64,000 nucleotides of DNA from NCBI GenBank assembly GCA_019247305.1, contig JAFAPC010000185.1:1-64000 (forward strand), in the 5' to 3' direction. Origin of the DNA: Pseudonocardiales bacterium (GTDB lineage: Bacteria > Actinomycetota > Actinomycetes > Mycobacteriales > Pseudonocardiaceae). Below, in pieces: positions 53,196 to 62,331 of this stretch. The notes beneath the pieces are model-generated. The model worked only from the letters and a program-made list of their open reading frames with translations. It was not told the DNA's origin and searched no databases. Positions within the stretch are counted from its first letter, which is position 1, and each line of letters starts with the position of its first letter. Made by a program: the position numbers and the translations under genes.

Positions 53196-54494
53196 TCAGG
53201 TTGCTGTCGCAGGGAGCAGGCGGCGGGCGGCTGCCGCGAAGTTGGTCGCCGCAGGGTAGTTCTGCTGCCCGAGCAGATCCACCGTGCGGTGCAGCTCGTC
53301 GACGACCCGAGCGGATCCCTGGACCGCGTGCACTGCCTGGATGGCCTCAGTCGTGACACTGATGGCCTCATCGAGCTGGCCACGTTGGATCAAGACCGAG
53401 CCCAGATCGGCGGCGTAGAGAATGCGGTTGCGCGGAAACGACACCGCATCGGCACTGGCCAGAGCAGCCCGGGCGGCGACCTCGGCGGCCTTACTCTGCC
53501 TAGTGACCAATGCGACGCGCCTCTCATGTGAGGCGAGATCGGCCGGGCCCCAGAAGTCCAGCCAGAAGGGCTCGTCACCTGCTCGTCCGCGCTCGAGCCA
53601 CTGGTGTGCCTGGCCGAGAGCGTTGGTCGCGGCGCTGCGATCGCCAGTCAGGGCGTGCCCGACAGCTTCCCGAGCCGCCAGCAGGGACAGCATCGGGAAA
53701 TGCGTTTGATCCTGGGATGCGGTTTTTCGGGCGGTCTGGATCAGCTCGACCGCCTCCTGGCCATTGCCCGCATCGTTGGCTTGCAGCGCCATTGCAGCTA
53801 GCGCGGACACCCGGACATCGGGCGCCTCGGCCGTCCCAGCGAAATGGCCTGTTTCCAACCACCACCGGCGGGCCTTGTCCTGCCATCCCGCGTCGTAGGC
53901 CAGCCACCCGACCTGGTCCATGGCGGCCGCTGTGACGCGCCGCAGCTCTAGTCCGACCTCGGGTTGGTAGCTACCCTGGCGGACGGCGTCCTGCAGCCGC
54001 CCCGCTATCCCCTCGGCCACCTGGCAGACCGCGGTGCCTCCCTGGTGGGCATCGAGCTCTTCCAGGCGCCGCAGTGCCGTCCAGCACTGGGCCACATCAG
54101 TGGCCTCGATCCGCCCTGGGGTGGCCACGTTCTGCGGCAGCAGCGCCGTCACCACGAGACCCGTGCCCCCGCTAAGGAGCTTCCGCCGCTTCACGTTCTC
54201 CAGGATAGTCCGCTCGTCCGGGGCGCTGACGATTCCCAGGATCTCGGGTGGCACGCCGAGTGCCTCGGCGATGTCGGTGAGGACCACGGTGTCCCGTGTG
54301 GCGCGAGTGATCCCGCGCTCGATCCGGGAGATGGTGGCCTGGGAGTAGCCGGACCGCTCGGCCAGGTCCTCCTGGGTCCAGTCGAGAGCTTTGCGGAGCA
54401 GGTAGATGAGCGTCCCGGTCGCGCCTGCGGCTAGGGCAGCGCAACCCTGCGGTGAGAGCAGGACCGCGGCGATTGCCTTGGGGTCCATGGCCAT
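53196..54494 (-). CDS. XRE-family HTH regulator with TPR-like domain (copy 1)
   Basis: 432 aa. The HTH is at ~30-85 (LDWTQEDLAERSGYSQATISRIERG, in parts), then a long helical repeat region with WWLETGHFAG, ALAAMALQAND and LGSVLIQRGQLDEAISVT. Such proteins resemble regulators in Streptomyces-type specialised-metabolism loci. ATG 54494 follows GGGGAGGG. It is strongly similar in both protein and DNA to the gene at 60813-62102. Confidence 0.85.
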   Translation of the reverse strand: MAMDPKAIAAVLLSPQGCAALAAGATGTLIYLLRKALDWTQEDLAERSGYSQATISRIERGITRATRDTVVLTDIAEALGVPPEILGIVSAPDERTILENVKRRKLLSGGTGLVVTALLPQNVATPGRIEATDVAQCWTALRRLEELDAHQGGTAVCQVAEGIAGRLQDAVRQGSYQPEVGLELRRVTAAAMDQVGWLAYDAGWQDKARRWWLETGHFAGTAEAPDVRVSALAAMALQANDAGNGQEAVELIQTARKTASQDQTHFPMLSLLAAREAVGHALTGDRSAATNALGQAHQWLERGRAGDEPFWLDFWGPADLASHERRVALVTRQSKAAEVAARAALASADAVSFPRNRILYAADLGSVLIQRGQLDEAISVTTEAIQAVHAVQGSARVVDELHRTVDLLGQQNYPAATNFAAAARRLLPATAT

Positions 54495-54592
54495 AGTCAC
54501 CCTCCCCGTGACCTGGGGCGCTCGATCGTGCGCCCGGCTTGGCACACCCTACCGATCCGCTCTCCCCACTTCGTCGTACATCAGACGTGCAT

Positions 54593-54919
54593 ATGACCCA
54601 GTGCCATAACCCCCGGTGCGGCCACAGTCAAGGCGTGCGCTCATCGAGGAAGGCCACCACCCCAACACCGGTCAACTTCCGGATCGGCCACAACGAGCTC
54701 CGGACGATGCTGTACGACGCCATGAAGGCCGCCACGCCCACTGACCGTTGCTCAGTGGAGTACCGAGCGAGCGCGGCGCTACACGACCTGCTGGCCGCTC
54801 ATCCGGTGGACCAGCAGGGCCGGTGCGAGTTGTGCCGGAATCCGGGGACGCGGTTTGGGTCCCGCCGCCCGTTCTGCCTGATCTATCAGACAGCGCGATG
54901 CTGGCTGCGTCAAGTTTGA
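54593..54919 (+). CDS. Hypothetical Cys-containing small protein
   Basis: 108 aa. CHNPRCGHS at the N-terminus and CELCRNPGTRFGSRRPFC at the C-terminus look like two halves of a zinc site. A helical middle (RIGHNELRTMLYDAMKAA, YRASAALHDLLAAHP) separates them. ATG 54593. Divergent from the XRE copy 1 gene; family not recognised. Confidence 0.55.
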   Translation: MTQCHNPRCGHSQGVRSSRKATTPTPVNFRIGHNELRTMLYDAMKAATPTDRCSVEYRASAALHDLLAAHPVDQQGRCELCRNPGTRFGSRRPFCLIYQTARCWLRQV

Positions 54920-55016
54920 TGACAGTGCCGCGCTGTCCCCCGGCTCTCCCGCCCCCGCCTGCCCCCCAGTCCCCCGGGAGGCGGAAGGGCCGGGTCCCCT
55001 ACGGCGTGGGCCGGGG

Positions 55017-55907
55017 ATGATCCCCGAAGGCCCCCGGCCCCGCCGTGTTCCCCCCGGCGATTCTGTACCCGCTCGCGACCCGGGCACACCACCGCTGTCC
55101 GCTGCCAGAGCTGACACGACCGAGCACAGCTGCGCGAACGGTCATCCCAGCACCGGTCCCGCCCTGGTGGCCGGGGCTTGGCCGGTGGTCCTGCTGCGCT
55201 ACCGGCCCGGCATCACCGGAGCGGCCGCGCGCGTGGCGCACCTGGTGCCGATACCCCCCGGGAACCAGGCCGGCAGCGCTGGGGTGGCGTACTGCGGGGC
55301 CCTGTTGCGCCGGGACCTTGTGGAGACGGTCCGCCCTGGTCAGGGCACGCCCTGCGCGCTATGCGTGACGAACTGTCGCACCACCAGCCCCCCTCCAGCA
55401 CCGGCCATCGCGCTCCCGGCCGGCGGCATCGCCCACGAGACCGATCCGCAGAAGGCTGCGGGTTGTTACCACGCCTGGGGCTGGCCCGTGGCGCTGCGCG
55501 GTGAGCAGGTGTGGCTCAAACTGGACCCCGACATCGTCGCGCTGATCATTCCGGTGTCGCTGGCCGCACAGGCCACCAGGATTCTCAACCGGTGGCGCTG
55601 CCGCCCCCTCGCGTTGATCCATCCCGACGTGCCCGAACACCAGGTGATGCTGGCCGGGGAGCGCCATAGTGTAGGACCCTCCTACCCCCGCGGCGTGCAC
55701 CGGATCACCGGTGCCCTGCCGCTGCCTCCCACCGTGGTCCCCTGCGGACCGCTCAGCTGGGTGCGCCCACCCCGAGCGAACGCACTGTGTCTATCGGGAT
55801 TTGGGGGCCTATCGGGATTTCGGGGCCCATCGGGAATGCGAAGCCTATGCGGGGAGTTCGACGTGTTCGCCGCACTACGCACCGCGCTACCCTACCCACC
55901 CGCCTAA
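55017..55907 (+). CDS. Hypothetical protein, 296 aa
   Basis: A Pro-rich N-terminal third, a cysteine-bearing patch (YCGALLRRDLVETVRPGQGTPCALC, in parts) and a conserved-looking C-terminal part: CYHAWGWPVALRGEQVWLKLDPD, VALIIPVSLAAQATRILNRW, RGVHRITGALPLPPTVVPCGPLSWVRPP. I believe the C-terminal part belongs to a family of unknown function common in Pseudonocardiaceae-like genomes, but this is from memory. The start is uncertain. Short near-repeats encoding LSGFGGLSGFRGPSG occur near the end. Confidence 0.5.
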   Translation: MIPEGPRPRRVPPGDSVPARDPGTPPLSAARADTTEHSCANGHPSTGPALVAGAWPVVLLRYRPGITGAAARVAHLVPIPPGNQAGSAGVAYCGALLRRDLVETVRPGQGTPCALCVTNCRTTSPPPAPAIALPAGGIAHETDPQKAAGCYHAWGWPVALRGEQVWLKLDPDIVALIIPVSLAAQATRILNRWRCRPLALIHPDVPEHQVMLAGERHSVGPSYPRGVHRITGALPLPPTVVPCGPLSWVRPPRANALCLSGFGGLSGFRGPSGMRSLCGEFDVFAALRTALPYPPA

Positions 55908-55956
55908 CGAGCTAGCTCAGCCGAATCTCCTCGCCGGCCAGGGCCTGCGGTTCGCC

Positions 55957-56409
55957 GTGTCCTCCGCGCTTGCCGCCGCTGTGCTGCGCACCTGGCGCGA
56001 GGGCCCGTCACCGCTCGCCGCGGATTACTACCGCTGCTTCGTCGAGGGTGTGCGGTCCCGCCACCTCGCCAAGCTCGCTGTAATCGCCGGTGCGAAACCC
56101 GGGCCGACGGTACCGGCCGACTCCCAGGGGAGTCCACGTGATCCCGGGCGCCGGTTGCGGTGGGTGGCCCGCGTCGAGCGGGTCGGGGTGAATCGCGGCG
56201 ACCGGATTGTCGCCGACGAGTGCTGCGTTCTGCCCGACGGCGGTCTGCTCCGCTGGGTCGGCGGCGTCGACCTGCTGCTGGTGCGCGACGCCGTCGCCGA
56301 CGGCCGGACCCCTCCCCGGGTGTGCGCAGCGCTCGCGCGACTCGGCGTCGATAATGCCTCCGCCCAAGGGCTTCTCGCCTGGGCCCTGCGAGTCGGTGCC
56401 CTCAGCTGA
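55957..56409 (+). CDS. Hypothetical protein, 150 aa
   Basis: GTG start at 55957 is inferred since upstream codons in frame are low-complexity; the true start could be upstream to 55711. Visible are an N-terminal helix SSALAAAVLRTWREG, DYYRCFVEGVRSRHLAKLAVIAGA, and a strand region RWVARVERVGVNRGDRIVADECC and LRWVGGVDLLLVRDAV. No family recognised. Converges on the methyltransferase pseudogene. Confidence 0.45.
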   Translation: MSSALAAAVLRTWREGPSPLAADYYRCFVEGVRSRHLAKLAVIAGAKPGPTVPADSQGSPRDPGRRLRWVARVERVGVNRGDRIVADECCVLPDGGLLRWVGGVDLLLVRDAVADGRTPPRVCAALARLGVDNASAQGLLAWALRVGALS

Positions 56410-57216
56410 TGAGCTTTTCCGGCACAGTGAGACTGCCGATCGTGTTGCTGGGATGATCAAGCCAATAATGGTGGGTTGTGGTGGTGACGGTGAGGCCGAA
56501 GCGGTCGCGGGCCGGCCGGCCGATGTCATTCCATAGTGCCGTAGTGCCTTCGACGATGGTCCAGATGCGGCGGGGGCCACCTTGCTGGCCAGGTCCCCGC
56601 GGAGATCGACGACGATGGTGCCGGATAGGGTTAGCTGGTCGATCCAGGCCGGGGGGATGGCGGGCACCGCGCAGGTGGCGATGATCCGATGGTAGGGGGC
56701 GTTGTCGACGGCCCCGCTGGCGCCGTCCCCGGCGAATAGGGTGGGGTGGTAGCTCAGCGTGGCGAGCCGTGATCGTGCGTCTGCGACGAGATCGGGATCG
56801 ATGTCGATGCTAGTGACGTGGGTGTCCCCGAGCCGATAGCAGAGCAGGGCGGCGTTGTATCCGGTGCCGGTGCCGATCTCCAACACGATGTGTCCGGTGT
56901 GGACGTTGAGCCGCTCGAGCATGCGGGCCATGAGACTGGGTTGGGTGGACGAACTGGTGGCCCACATCAGGTCGGTGTCGGGCACGGGCGCGTACTGGGT
57001 GGTCAGCGACTCGTCGGAGTAGACCGCTTGCAGCCACGCGGCGCGGGTGGCCGGGTTCTCGCCATCGAGCAGGGTGGCGGGATCGTGCCAGAACCGGGGC
57101 ACGAACAGGTGTCGCGGGATTGCCCGGAACGCCGCGTGCCATTGACTGTCGCTCAGATACTCGGACGCGGCCAGCTGGTCGGCCAGGATGCTGGCCTTGT
57201 CTTTCCAGCCGATCAC
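56402..57216 (-). pseudogene. Broken PIMT-like methyltransferase of an ATP-grasp RiPP system
   Basis: The N-terminal part (57216 to ~56610) reads as a protein-L-isoaspartate-methyltransferase-like enzyme: RHLFVPRFW, STQPSLMARMLERL, VLEIGTGTGYNAALL (SAM motif I), SIDIDPDLV, HRIIATCAV and VVDLRGDLAS. After that the frame is lost. The usual C-terminal domain is found in another frame as RRIWTIVEGTTALWNDIG and RFGLTVTTTTHHYWLDHP, ending at 56402. About 80 residues in between are missing. The GTG start overlaps the ATP-grasp stop. The family is the methyltransferase partner of ATP-grasp peptide maturases (TIGR04188 type). Confidence 0.8.
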
Positions 57217-58019
57217 TCGCCGACTCCCGCCGCGAGCAGCTCAGCCAATGCCGCGCTGATGCCAATGTTGGTTCGCTGCTCCAGCCACAGCCATTGACCG
57301 TTGGGATTGCACTCATACGCTAGCCATTGCCCGTCGTGGGTGATGCCGAAGTCGAATGCGCCAAACGACAAACCGAACAGGTCCAGGTAACGGCCCATCG
57401 CGGTAGTCACCTCGGCTGGTGGCTGGATGGGTGAGTAACGCAGGGCCCCATAGTCGGCTCGCCAATCAACGTGGGCGGCCGGGGAGCCGTCGTGGATCGC
57501 CACGCCGTAGGGACGGCGGCCGACCATGGTGACTCGGGCGTCACATGCTTTATCTACCCACGCTTGCAGGCAATGCGCGCTGGCGGCGAAAGCGTCAGCG
57601 AGCCCGGCCCGGGCGGCGACGGTCTGTTGCAGGGGCTTGTACTCGGCCCGCGCAGCGGTATGCGGATGGTTGACGTACAAGCAGTCCAACGCCGAGAGCA
57701 CGCCGCCGAGGCCCACGCGGGCCTCGGCGCAGCCGTAGGCGCGGTCGGCCTGCGACATTCCGGCCGGAAAGGTGAACTGAGTGGGGCGCCGGTAGTACAC
57801 CGAGCGGACCCGTTCAAGTTCTACCGTCACGTGATCGGTGCGCAGCTGACCCGTCCAGCCCTTTCCGTGGTTGGCGGCGGACAGACGCATATTGACCGGG
57901 AAGTCTCCGGTATCGATGCGCGCCACCCGCACCGGATGCGCCGCAAGAGCGGTGATCACCGCGTCGGCGGTAGGATCGGCCACTCCGGTCAGCACCAGCA
58001 CGATGTCGCCGGTGGGCAT
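57213..58019 (-). CDS. ATP-grasp peptide maturase with internal deletion (TIGR04187 type)
   Basis: 268 aa against ~320 usual. N-terminal preATP-grasp (VLVLTGVADPTADAVI, VYYRRPTQFTFP, EARVGLGGVLSALDCLYVNHPH, EYKPLQQTVAARAGL) is followed at once by CLQAWVDKACDARVTMVG and the metal-binding end FGAFDFGITHDGQWLAYECNPNGQW. The central ATP-binding lysine segment is missing by an in-frame loss of ~50-70 residues at AGLADAFAASAHC. Such enzymes form ester or amide side-chain links in graspetides. It is probably inactive. No precursor gene fits in the 110 bp upstream. Confidence 0.8.
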   Translation of the reverse strand: MPTGDIVLVLTGVADPTADAVITALAAHPVRVARIDTGDFPVNMRLSAANHGKGWTGQLRTDHVTVELERVRSVYYRRPTQFTFPAGMSQADRAYGCAEARVGLGGVLSALDCLYVNHPHTAARAEYKPLQQTVAARAGLADAFAASAHCLQAWVDKACDARVTMVGRRPYGVAIHDGSPAAHVDWRADYGALRYSPIQPPAEVTTAMGRYLDLFGLSFGAFDFGITHDGQWLAYECNPNGQWLWLEQRTNIGISAALAELLAAGVGE

Positions 58020-58129
58020 AGCACCCGCCCGCCTGAGGTATCGGTGTGCACGATGGTCACTGTGTCAGGCACCCAACGACAGTGCCGCACTCACATTGTC
58101 GGGCTTGACCTTCCGCTTCGCGCCACGGT

Positions 58130-59554
58130 CTATCCCTGCACCCACCATCTGTTGGCGGAGGTCAGCTCGTGGATGAGATCACGAGTATCTCCGACCACGG
58201 GAATGTCCGCATACCGTGCCGCTTCCTGATGGAATTTTCCCAGTTTGATCCCCACTATCCCGTTCGCCCACGGCTGCGCGAGCGGAATCGCTTGATGAAC
58301 GAGTTCGCAGGCATGTTCCGGCTCGGCGCTGATCAAGTGAGTGCGTGCTACCACAATAAGATCCTGGGCGTGGAACCGGGGTTCTTCTGAAGGGTGACGA
58401 AGCGCCTCCTGAAGATACTCGTGAGCCTTCCCGGCCCACCGTGGCTCGTGTCGAGCCAACTCGCGGTAATGCTCACCGATCAGGGCCGCGAACCCGGCAG
58501 CGTCAAGATGTTGGAAACGACGATGGTCGTCGTCGGACGGGCCGTCGGCGAAATACTCCTCCGCACGACCGACCGCCCGGTGGACAGCTTGCGACTCTCC
58601 CAGGAGGGCATAGCCCCCCGCTTCACGGGTCGCCAACATCGAGCGCAACCGTGCTGTCGCAGTCTTTCGGCTGCCGTACTGCGCGAGCGCCACAATCTCC
58701 AAACCCTCCTGGGGGTGACCAAGGCCATAGCACTGTCGGGCCAGGTCTGCGAGCACGATGGCGGCGTGTCCGTCGTCGTTCGCCAGTTTCGCCAGCTGCA
58801 CAGATAAGACGTAATACCGCTGCGCGGAGCGATGCAAGCTGTGCGCCCACAATATCGAAGCGACTACTTCGGCGAGCTCTGCGGCGACTCTGAAAACCGG
58901 CCACGTCGCGGGGCCCGGGGACACCTCGCGAAGACGATCCGTGACGTCATTCAACTGGGCAACGACCGCCTTGCGGACCAGCATGCCATGACCGTTTTTA
59001 GCCCAGTCCCTGAATTGCCCTACCAGCTCTTCGAGTGAGGCGAGTTCGGTGGGGGAGAAGCCCGACTCGGACGTCGCTACTTCCACGTCCTGGTTGATCG
59101 GAAGTAGCCAGTGCTGGAGCGGTTCCGTCAGTGCGGCCCCTGCGAGGGCCGCAGAGGGGCCTGCCGCTAGCGTGTCTCGACGTGTAGTAGACAAATCTTC
59201 ACCTGTGATCTGTTGCGCTACTAACGTAATGGAATGATGACTCCACTGGGCGATGGTGTGTGACGTCTTGAGGGACTTGGATGGGGAAGCTGCGGCGGGC
59301 TTCTGGCCGGCGCTGTCCACCGCCTGAGTAACGCGGATCTTGACGTCGTCGGGAGCCCGGCTGAGGGCGGTGTCCATGAGGGCTTGGGTATCGGGGAGCA
59401 GGGTGATGGTGTGGCCGCGGGCTTCCCATTTGGTGATAGTTCGGGTGTCGACGCCGAGGCGCTCGGCGAAGGCACGAATGGTCAGGCGCATAGCCTGACG
59501 CAATGCCCTGGTCTGGGCTCCGGTCCAGCACTGCACAGTGACCATAGGGCGCAC
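58130..59554 (-). CDS. HTH regulator with long TPR-like domain
   Basis: 474 aa. The N-terminal HTH reads RALRQAMRLTIRAFAERLGVDTRTITKWEARG (in parts). A helical-repeat region of ~380 residues follows with SILWAHSLHRSAQRYYVLSVQLAKLAND, GLEIVALAQYGSRKTATARLRSML and YLQEALRHPS. GTG start 59554 after AGAGGA. Such regulators commonly precede actinobacterial RiPP maturase genes, and here it is upstream on the same strand of the ATP-grasp pair. Different family branch from the two XRE copies. Confidence 0.8.
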   Translation of the reverse strand: MRPMVTVQCWTGAQTRALRQAMRLTIRAFAERLGVDTRTITKWEARGHTITLLPDTQALMDTALSRAPDDVKIRVTQAVDSAGQKPAAASPSKSLKTSHTIAQWSHHSITLVAQQITGEDLSTTRRDTLAAGPSAALAGAALTEPLQHWLLPINQDVEVATSESGFSPTELASLEELVGQFRDWAKNGHGMLVRKAVVAQLNDVTDRLREVSPGPATWPVFRVAAELAEVVASILWAHSLHRSAQRYYVLSVQLAKLANDDGHAAIVLADLARQCYGLGHPQEGLEIVALAQYGSRKTATARLRSMLATREAGGYALLGESQAVHRAVGRAEEYFADGPSDDDHRRFQHLDAAGFAALIGEHYRELARHEPRWAGKAHEYLQEALRHPSEEPRFHAQDLIVVARTHLISAEPEHACELVHQAIPLAQPWANGIVGIKLGKFHQEAARYADIPVVGDTRDLIHELTSANRWWVQG

Positions 59555-59670
59555 CCGGATCCTCTCGGTAGGGGTCGGTTGCGCTGAGCGTAGTCCTTCG
59601 CGGCCACCTCATTGGGGCCTCGCCAGCACGTTCCCCGGCGGCAGCGCCCTGACCAGTGACCTAGAACGAC

Positions 59671-59748
59671 CAGCCCCGACACGGTCTCATGGATGCTTGT
59701 GCACCTTCCCACCAGCCCAAACACGGTCTCATGGATGCTTATGTACCT
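59671..59748. repeat. Two 36-bp direct repeats in a divergent promoter region
   Basis: CAGCCCCGACACGGTCTCAT (59671) and CAGCCCAAACACGGTCTCAT (59713) begin 36-bp units differing at four positions, spaced exactly 42 bp. They lie in the 338-bp gap between the HTH regulator and the metalloprotease, where no gene is recognised. The regular spacing suggests tandem binding sites. Confidence 0.6.
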
Positions 59749-59892
59749 GATGATCTGCCCGGGCCGGGGCAGCGGGAAGCATGGGCAGCTCTGCAGATGC
59801 CCGGCCAACTTATGCGATCGTGAAAAGATCGTGGGTTCTGGAGCACTACTCGTTACGATGGACTTCTCGTCGCAGTGTCGAGGAGGCGTCGG

Positions 59893-60780
59893 GTGGGACG
59901 CGTCATGAGGCTGCGGGCGTGGCTCCGATATCGGCGCATGTCCCGTCTCCTGGCGGAACTGGATCGCCACGATCGACAAGCCGCTGCCTCGCTACGAGTC
60001 ACCACGCCGCTGGCGTCGCGACGTCGCTTCATCAGTAAGGGTGAGCTGATCTACGCCTTGTCGTTTGTGGCGATTGTCGTGGTGCTCCTCTACGTGGGAT
60101 CAGCCTTTCCCGGCCTGGTCGGCAAGAGCAATCAGCATGCGGGAGCAACCCACCTGCCGGCGCCTAGTACGGCAACGACCGGACCATTCTCCTTCCTCAT
60201 GACGACCCCGCACGGCCGGCCCGTGACCTACGATCCGTGCCACCCCATCCACTACGTCGTGAATCCGACCGGAATGCCTTCCCATGGGATCATGGTGATC
60301 CGCGACGCCATCCAGACGATCAGCGCGGCCTCCGGGCTGACGTTCACCGATGACGGCCTCACTCAGGAGAAGCCCGAGCCGGACCGGCCGGTTTTCGAGC
60401 CGCGACGCTACGGCCAGCGCTACGCGCCAGTGCTGATCGCCCGGGCCGACCAGGCGGAGTACCCGTTGGTCGGCGGTGACATTGCAGGGGTCGGCGGAAG
60501 TACGGCCTTCGAGCCGAATGGGCCGGAATCGGCCCGTTTCGTCACAGGTGAGATCGTGCTCGACCGGGACGAGTTCGCCACGATCCTCGCGCGCGACGAC
60601 GGCTACGCCCAGGCGCGGGCGATCGTGATGCACGAACTCGGTCACGTGGTGGGGCTTGGCCACGTGCGGGATCCCAGCGAGCTGATGGCGCCGGAATACT
60701 CGGGGCAAACAGGGCTGGGTCCCGGCGACCGCGAGGGTCTGGCCCAAGCAGGAACGGGCCCGTGCTGGCCTGACATCTGA
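59893..60780 (+). CDS. Membrane-anchored matrixin-like zinc metalloprotease
   Basis: 295 aa. Basic N-terminal cytoplasmic segment, one membrane helix LIYALSFVAIVVVLLYVGSAF (~45-65), then an exported catalytic domain. The zinc site MHELGHVVGLGHV (HExxHxxGxxH) is followed by the Met turn SELMAPEYSG, the matrixin/metzincin pattern. Two cysteines (DPCHP, GPCW) may pair. GTG 59893 with AGGAGG six bases upstream is preferred to ATG 59905. Substrate unknown; neighbour to a RiPP relic. Confidence 0.82.
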   Translation: MGRVMRLRAWLRYRRMSRLLAELDRHDRQAAASLRVTTPLASRRRFISKGELIYALSFVAIVVVLLYVGSAFPGLVGKSNQHAGATHLPAPSTATTGPFSFLMTTPHGRPVTYDPCHPIHYVVNPTGMPSHGIMVIRDAIQTISAASGLTFTDDGLTQEKPEPDRPVFEPRRYGQRYAPVLIARADQAEYPLVGGDIAGVGGSTAFEPNGPESARFVTGEIVLDRDEFATILARDDGYAQARAIVMHELGHVVGLGHVRDPSELMAPEYSGQTGLGPGDREGLAQAGTGPCWPDI

Positions 60781-60812
60781 CGACCCGCACGGTCAGCGAT
60801 GATTCCTATTTC

Positions 60813-62102
60813 TCATGGCGCCGTGGGGAGTAGGCGGCGGGCGGCCGTCGCGAAGGTGGTCGCCGGGGGGTATTTCTGTTGTCCGAGCAGGTCTACCGTG
60901 CGGTGCAAGCTGGCGACCACCAGACCAGATCCGCAGACTGCGGGCGCTCCTTGGATGGCCTTAGTCGTGACACTGATGGCCTCATCCACTTGGCCCCGCT
61001 GGGCCAAGACCGCGCCCAAGCTAGCGGCGTACAGCGTGTGGTTGCGTGGAGACGCCGTCGCGTCCACGGTGGCGAGCGCGGTGCGGGCGGCGACCTCGGC
61101 GGCCTTACCCTGCCGGGTAGCCAACGCCACCCGCGTTTCCTGATAGGCCAAATTGGCTGGACCCCAGAAGCCCAGCAAGAGGGGCTCATCTCCGCGGCGT
61201 CCGCGGTCAAGCCACTGATGGGCCTGATCGACAGCGGAGGCAGCAGCCCGGCGATCACCCACCACGGCGTGCCCGAGGGCTTCCCGCACGGCCAGTAGGG
61301 ATAGTAGCCGGGAATGTGTCTGATCCTGAGTTGCGGTTTTTCGGGCGGTCTGGATCAGCTCAACCGCCTCCGCCCCATCACCCAGATAACAGGCTTGCAG
61401 CGCCATCAACTCCAGAACCGTCACGCGGATCTCGGGCACCTCGTTCACCTGAGCAAAGTGGCATGTTTCCAGCCACCACAGGCGCGCTTTGTCCTGCCAC
61501 CCCGCGTCGAAGGCCAGCCACCCCGCGTGCTCCATGGTTGTTGCGGTGACTTTCCGCAGCTCGTCTCCGACCGCGGGCGGGTAGCTCCCGCGGCGAACAG
61601 CGTTCTGGAGCCGTCGCGCCATCTCCTCGCTCAGCTGGTACACGGTCCCGCCACCGTGCCGGTCATCCAGCTGGTAGAGACGCCGCAGCGCCGTCCAGCA
61701 CTGGGTCACATCGGTGGCGTCGATCCGCCCCGGGGTGACCACGTTCTGCGGCAGCAGCGCCGCCACCGCGAGACTCGTTGATTCACCGAGGAACTTCCGC
61801 CGTTCCACATTTTTCAGGATAGACCGCTGGTCCGGGGTGCTGGCGACCCCCAGGATCTCGGGTGGCACGCCGAGCGCGTTGGCGATGTCGGTGAGGACCA
61901 CGGTGTCTCGTGTGGCGCGGGTGATCCCACGCTCGATCCGGGAGATGGTGGCCTGGGAGTAGCCGGACCGGTCGGCCAGGTCTTGCTGGGTCCAGCCCAG
62001 AGCGTCGCGGAACAGACAAATGAGCGCCCCCGTCGCCCCCGCAGCCACCGCGGCGCAACCCCGCGGCGACAGCAGCACCGTCACAACCGCACTAAACTCC
62101 AT
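60813..62102 (-). CDS. XRE-family HTH regulator with TPR-like domain (copy 2)
   Basis: 429 aa, paralogue of the gene at 53196-54494. LGWTQQDLADRSGYSQATISRIERG (HTH, in parts), RRGSYPPAVGDELRKVTATTMEHAGW, WWLETCHFAQ and LGAVLAQRGQVDEAISVT. ATG 62102 after GGGGAGGGTGA. Long stretches of DNA in the HTH region are nearly identical between the two copies, so the duplication is recent or kept by gene conversion. Confidence 0.85.
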   Translation of the reverse strand: MEFSAVVTVLLSPRGCAAVAAGATGALICLFRDALGWTQQDLADRSGYSQATISRIERGITRATRDTVVLTDIANALGVPPEILGVASTPDQRSILKNVERRKFLGESTSLAVAALLPQNVVTPGRIDATDVTQCWTALRRLYQLDDRHGGGTVYQLSEEMARRLQNAVRRGSYPPAVGDELRKVTATTMEHAGWLAFDAGWQDKARLWWLETCHFAQVNEVPEIRVTVLELMALQACYLGDGAEAVELIQTARKTATQDQTHSRLLSLLAVREALGHAVVGDRRAAASAVDQAHQWLDRGRRGDEPLLLGFWGPANLAYQETRVALATRQGKAAEVAARTALATVDATASPRNHTLYAASLGAVLAQRGQVDEAISVTTKAIQGAPAVCGSGLVVASLHRTVDLLGQQKYPPATTFATAARRLLPTAP

Positions 62103-62331
62103 GATTCCTATCACCCTCCCCCAGAACCCGGCGCTCGATCCGTCCCGGTAGCGCCACGGACTGTACTCACCCAGCTCAAACCTGCTACCGCATATGCACA
62201 CCCGCATAAAACCCAGCCGAGGAACCCGCCGCAGGTCCCCCGTCAAGACGGACCACGTCATGCGCCAGGCAGCTCTCGCTCGTGACATTCAAGCTTCTGG
62301 AATGCCGCAGCGTCCGGCAGGCTCTACGGCC

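Noticed and set aside
58020-58129. A precursor peptide gene for the ATP-grasp locus
   Set aside because: Only 110 bp lie between the ATP-grasp start and the next gene, and no frame resembles an ATP-grasp target peptide with its usual acidic or Thr-rich core.
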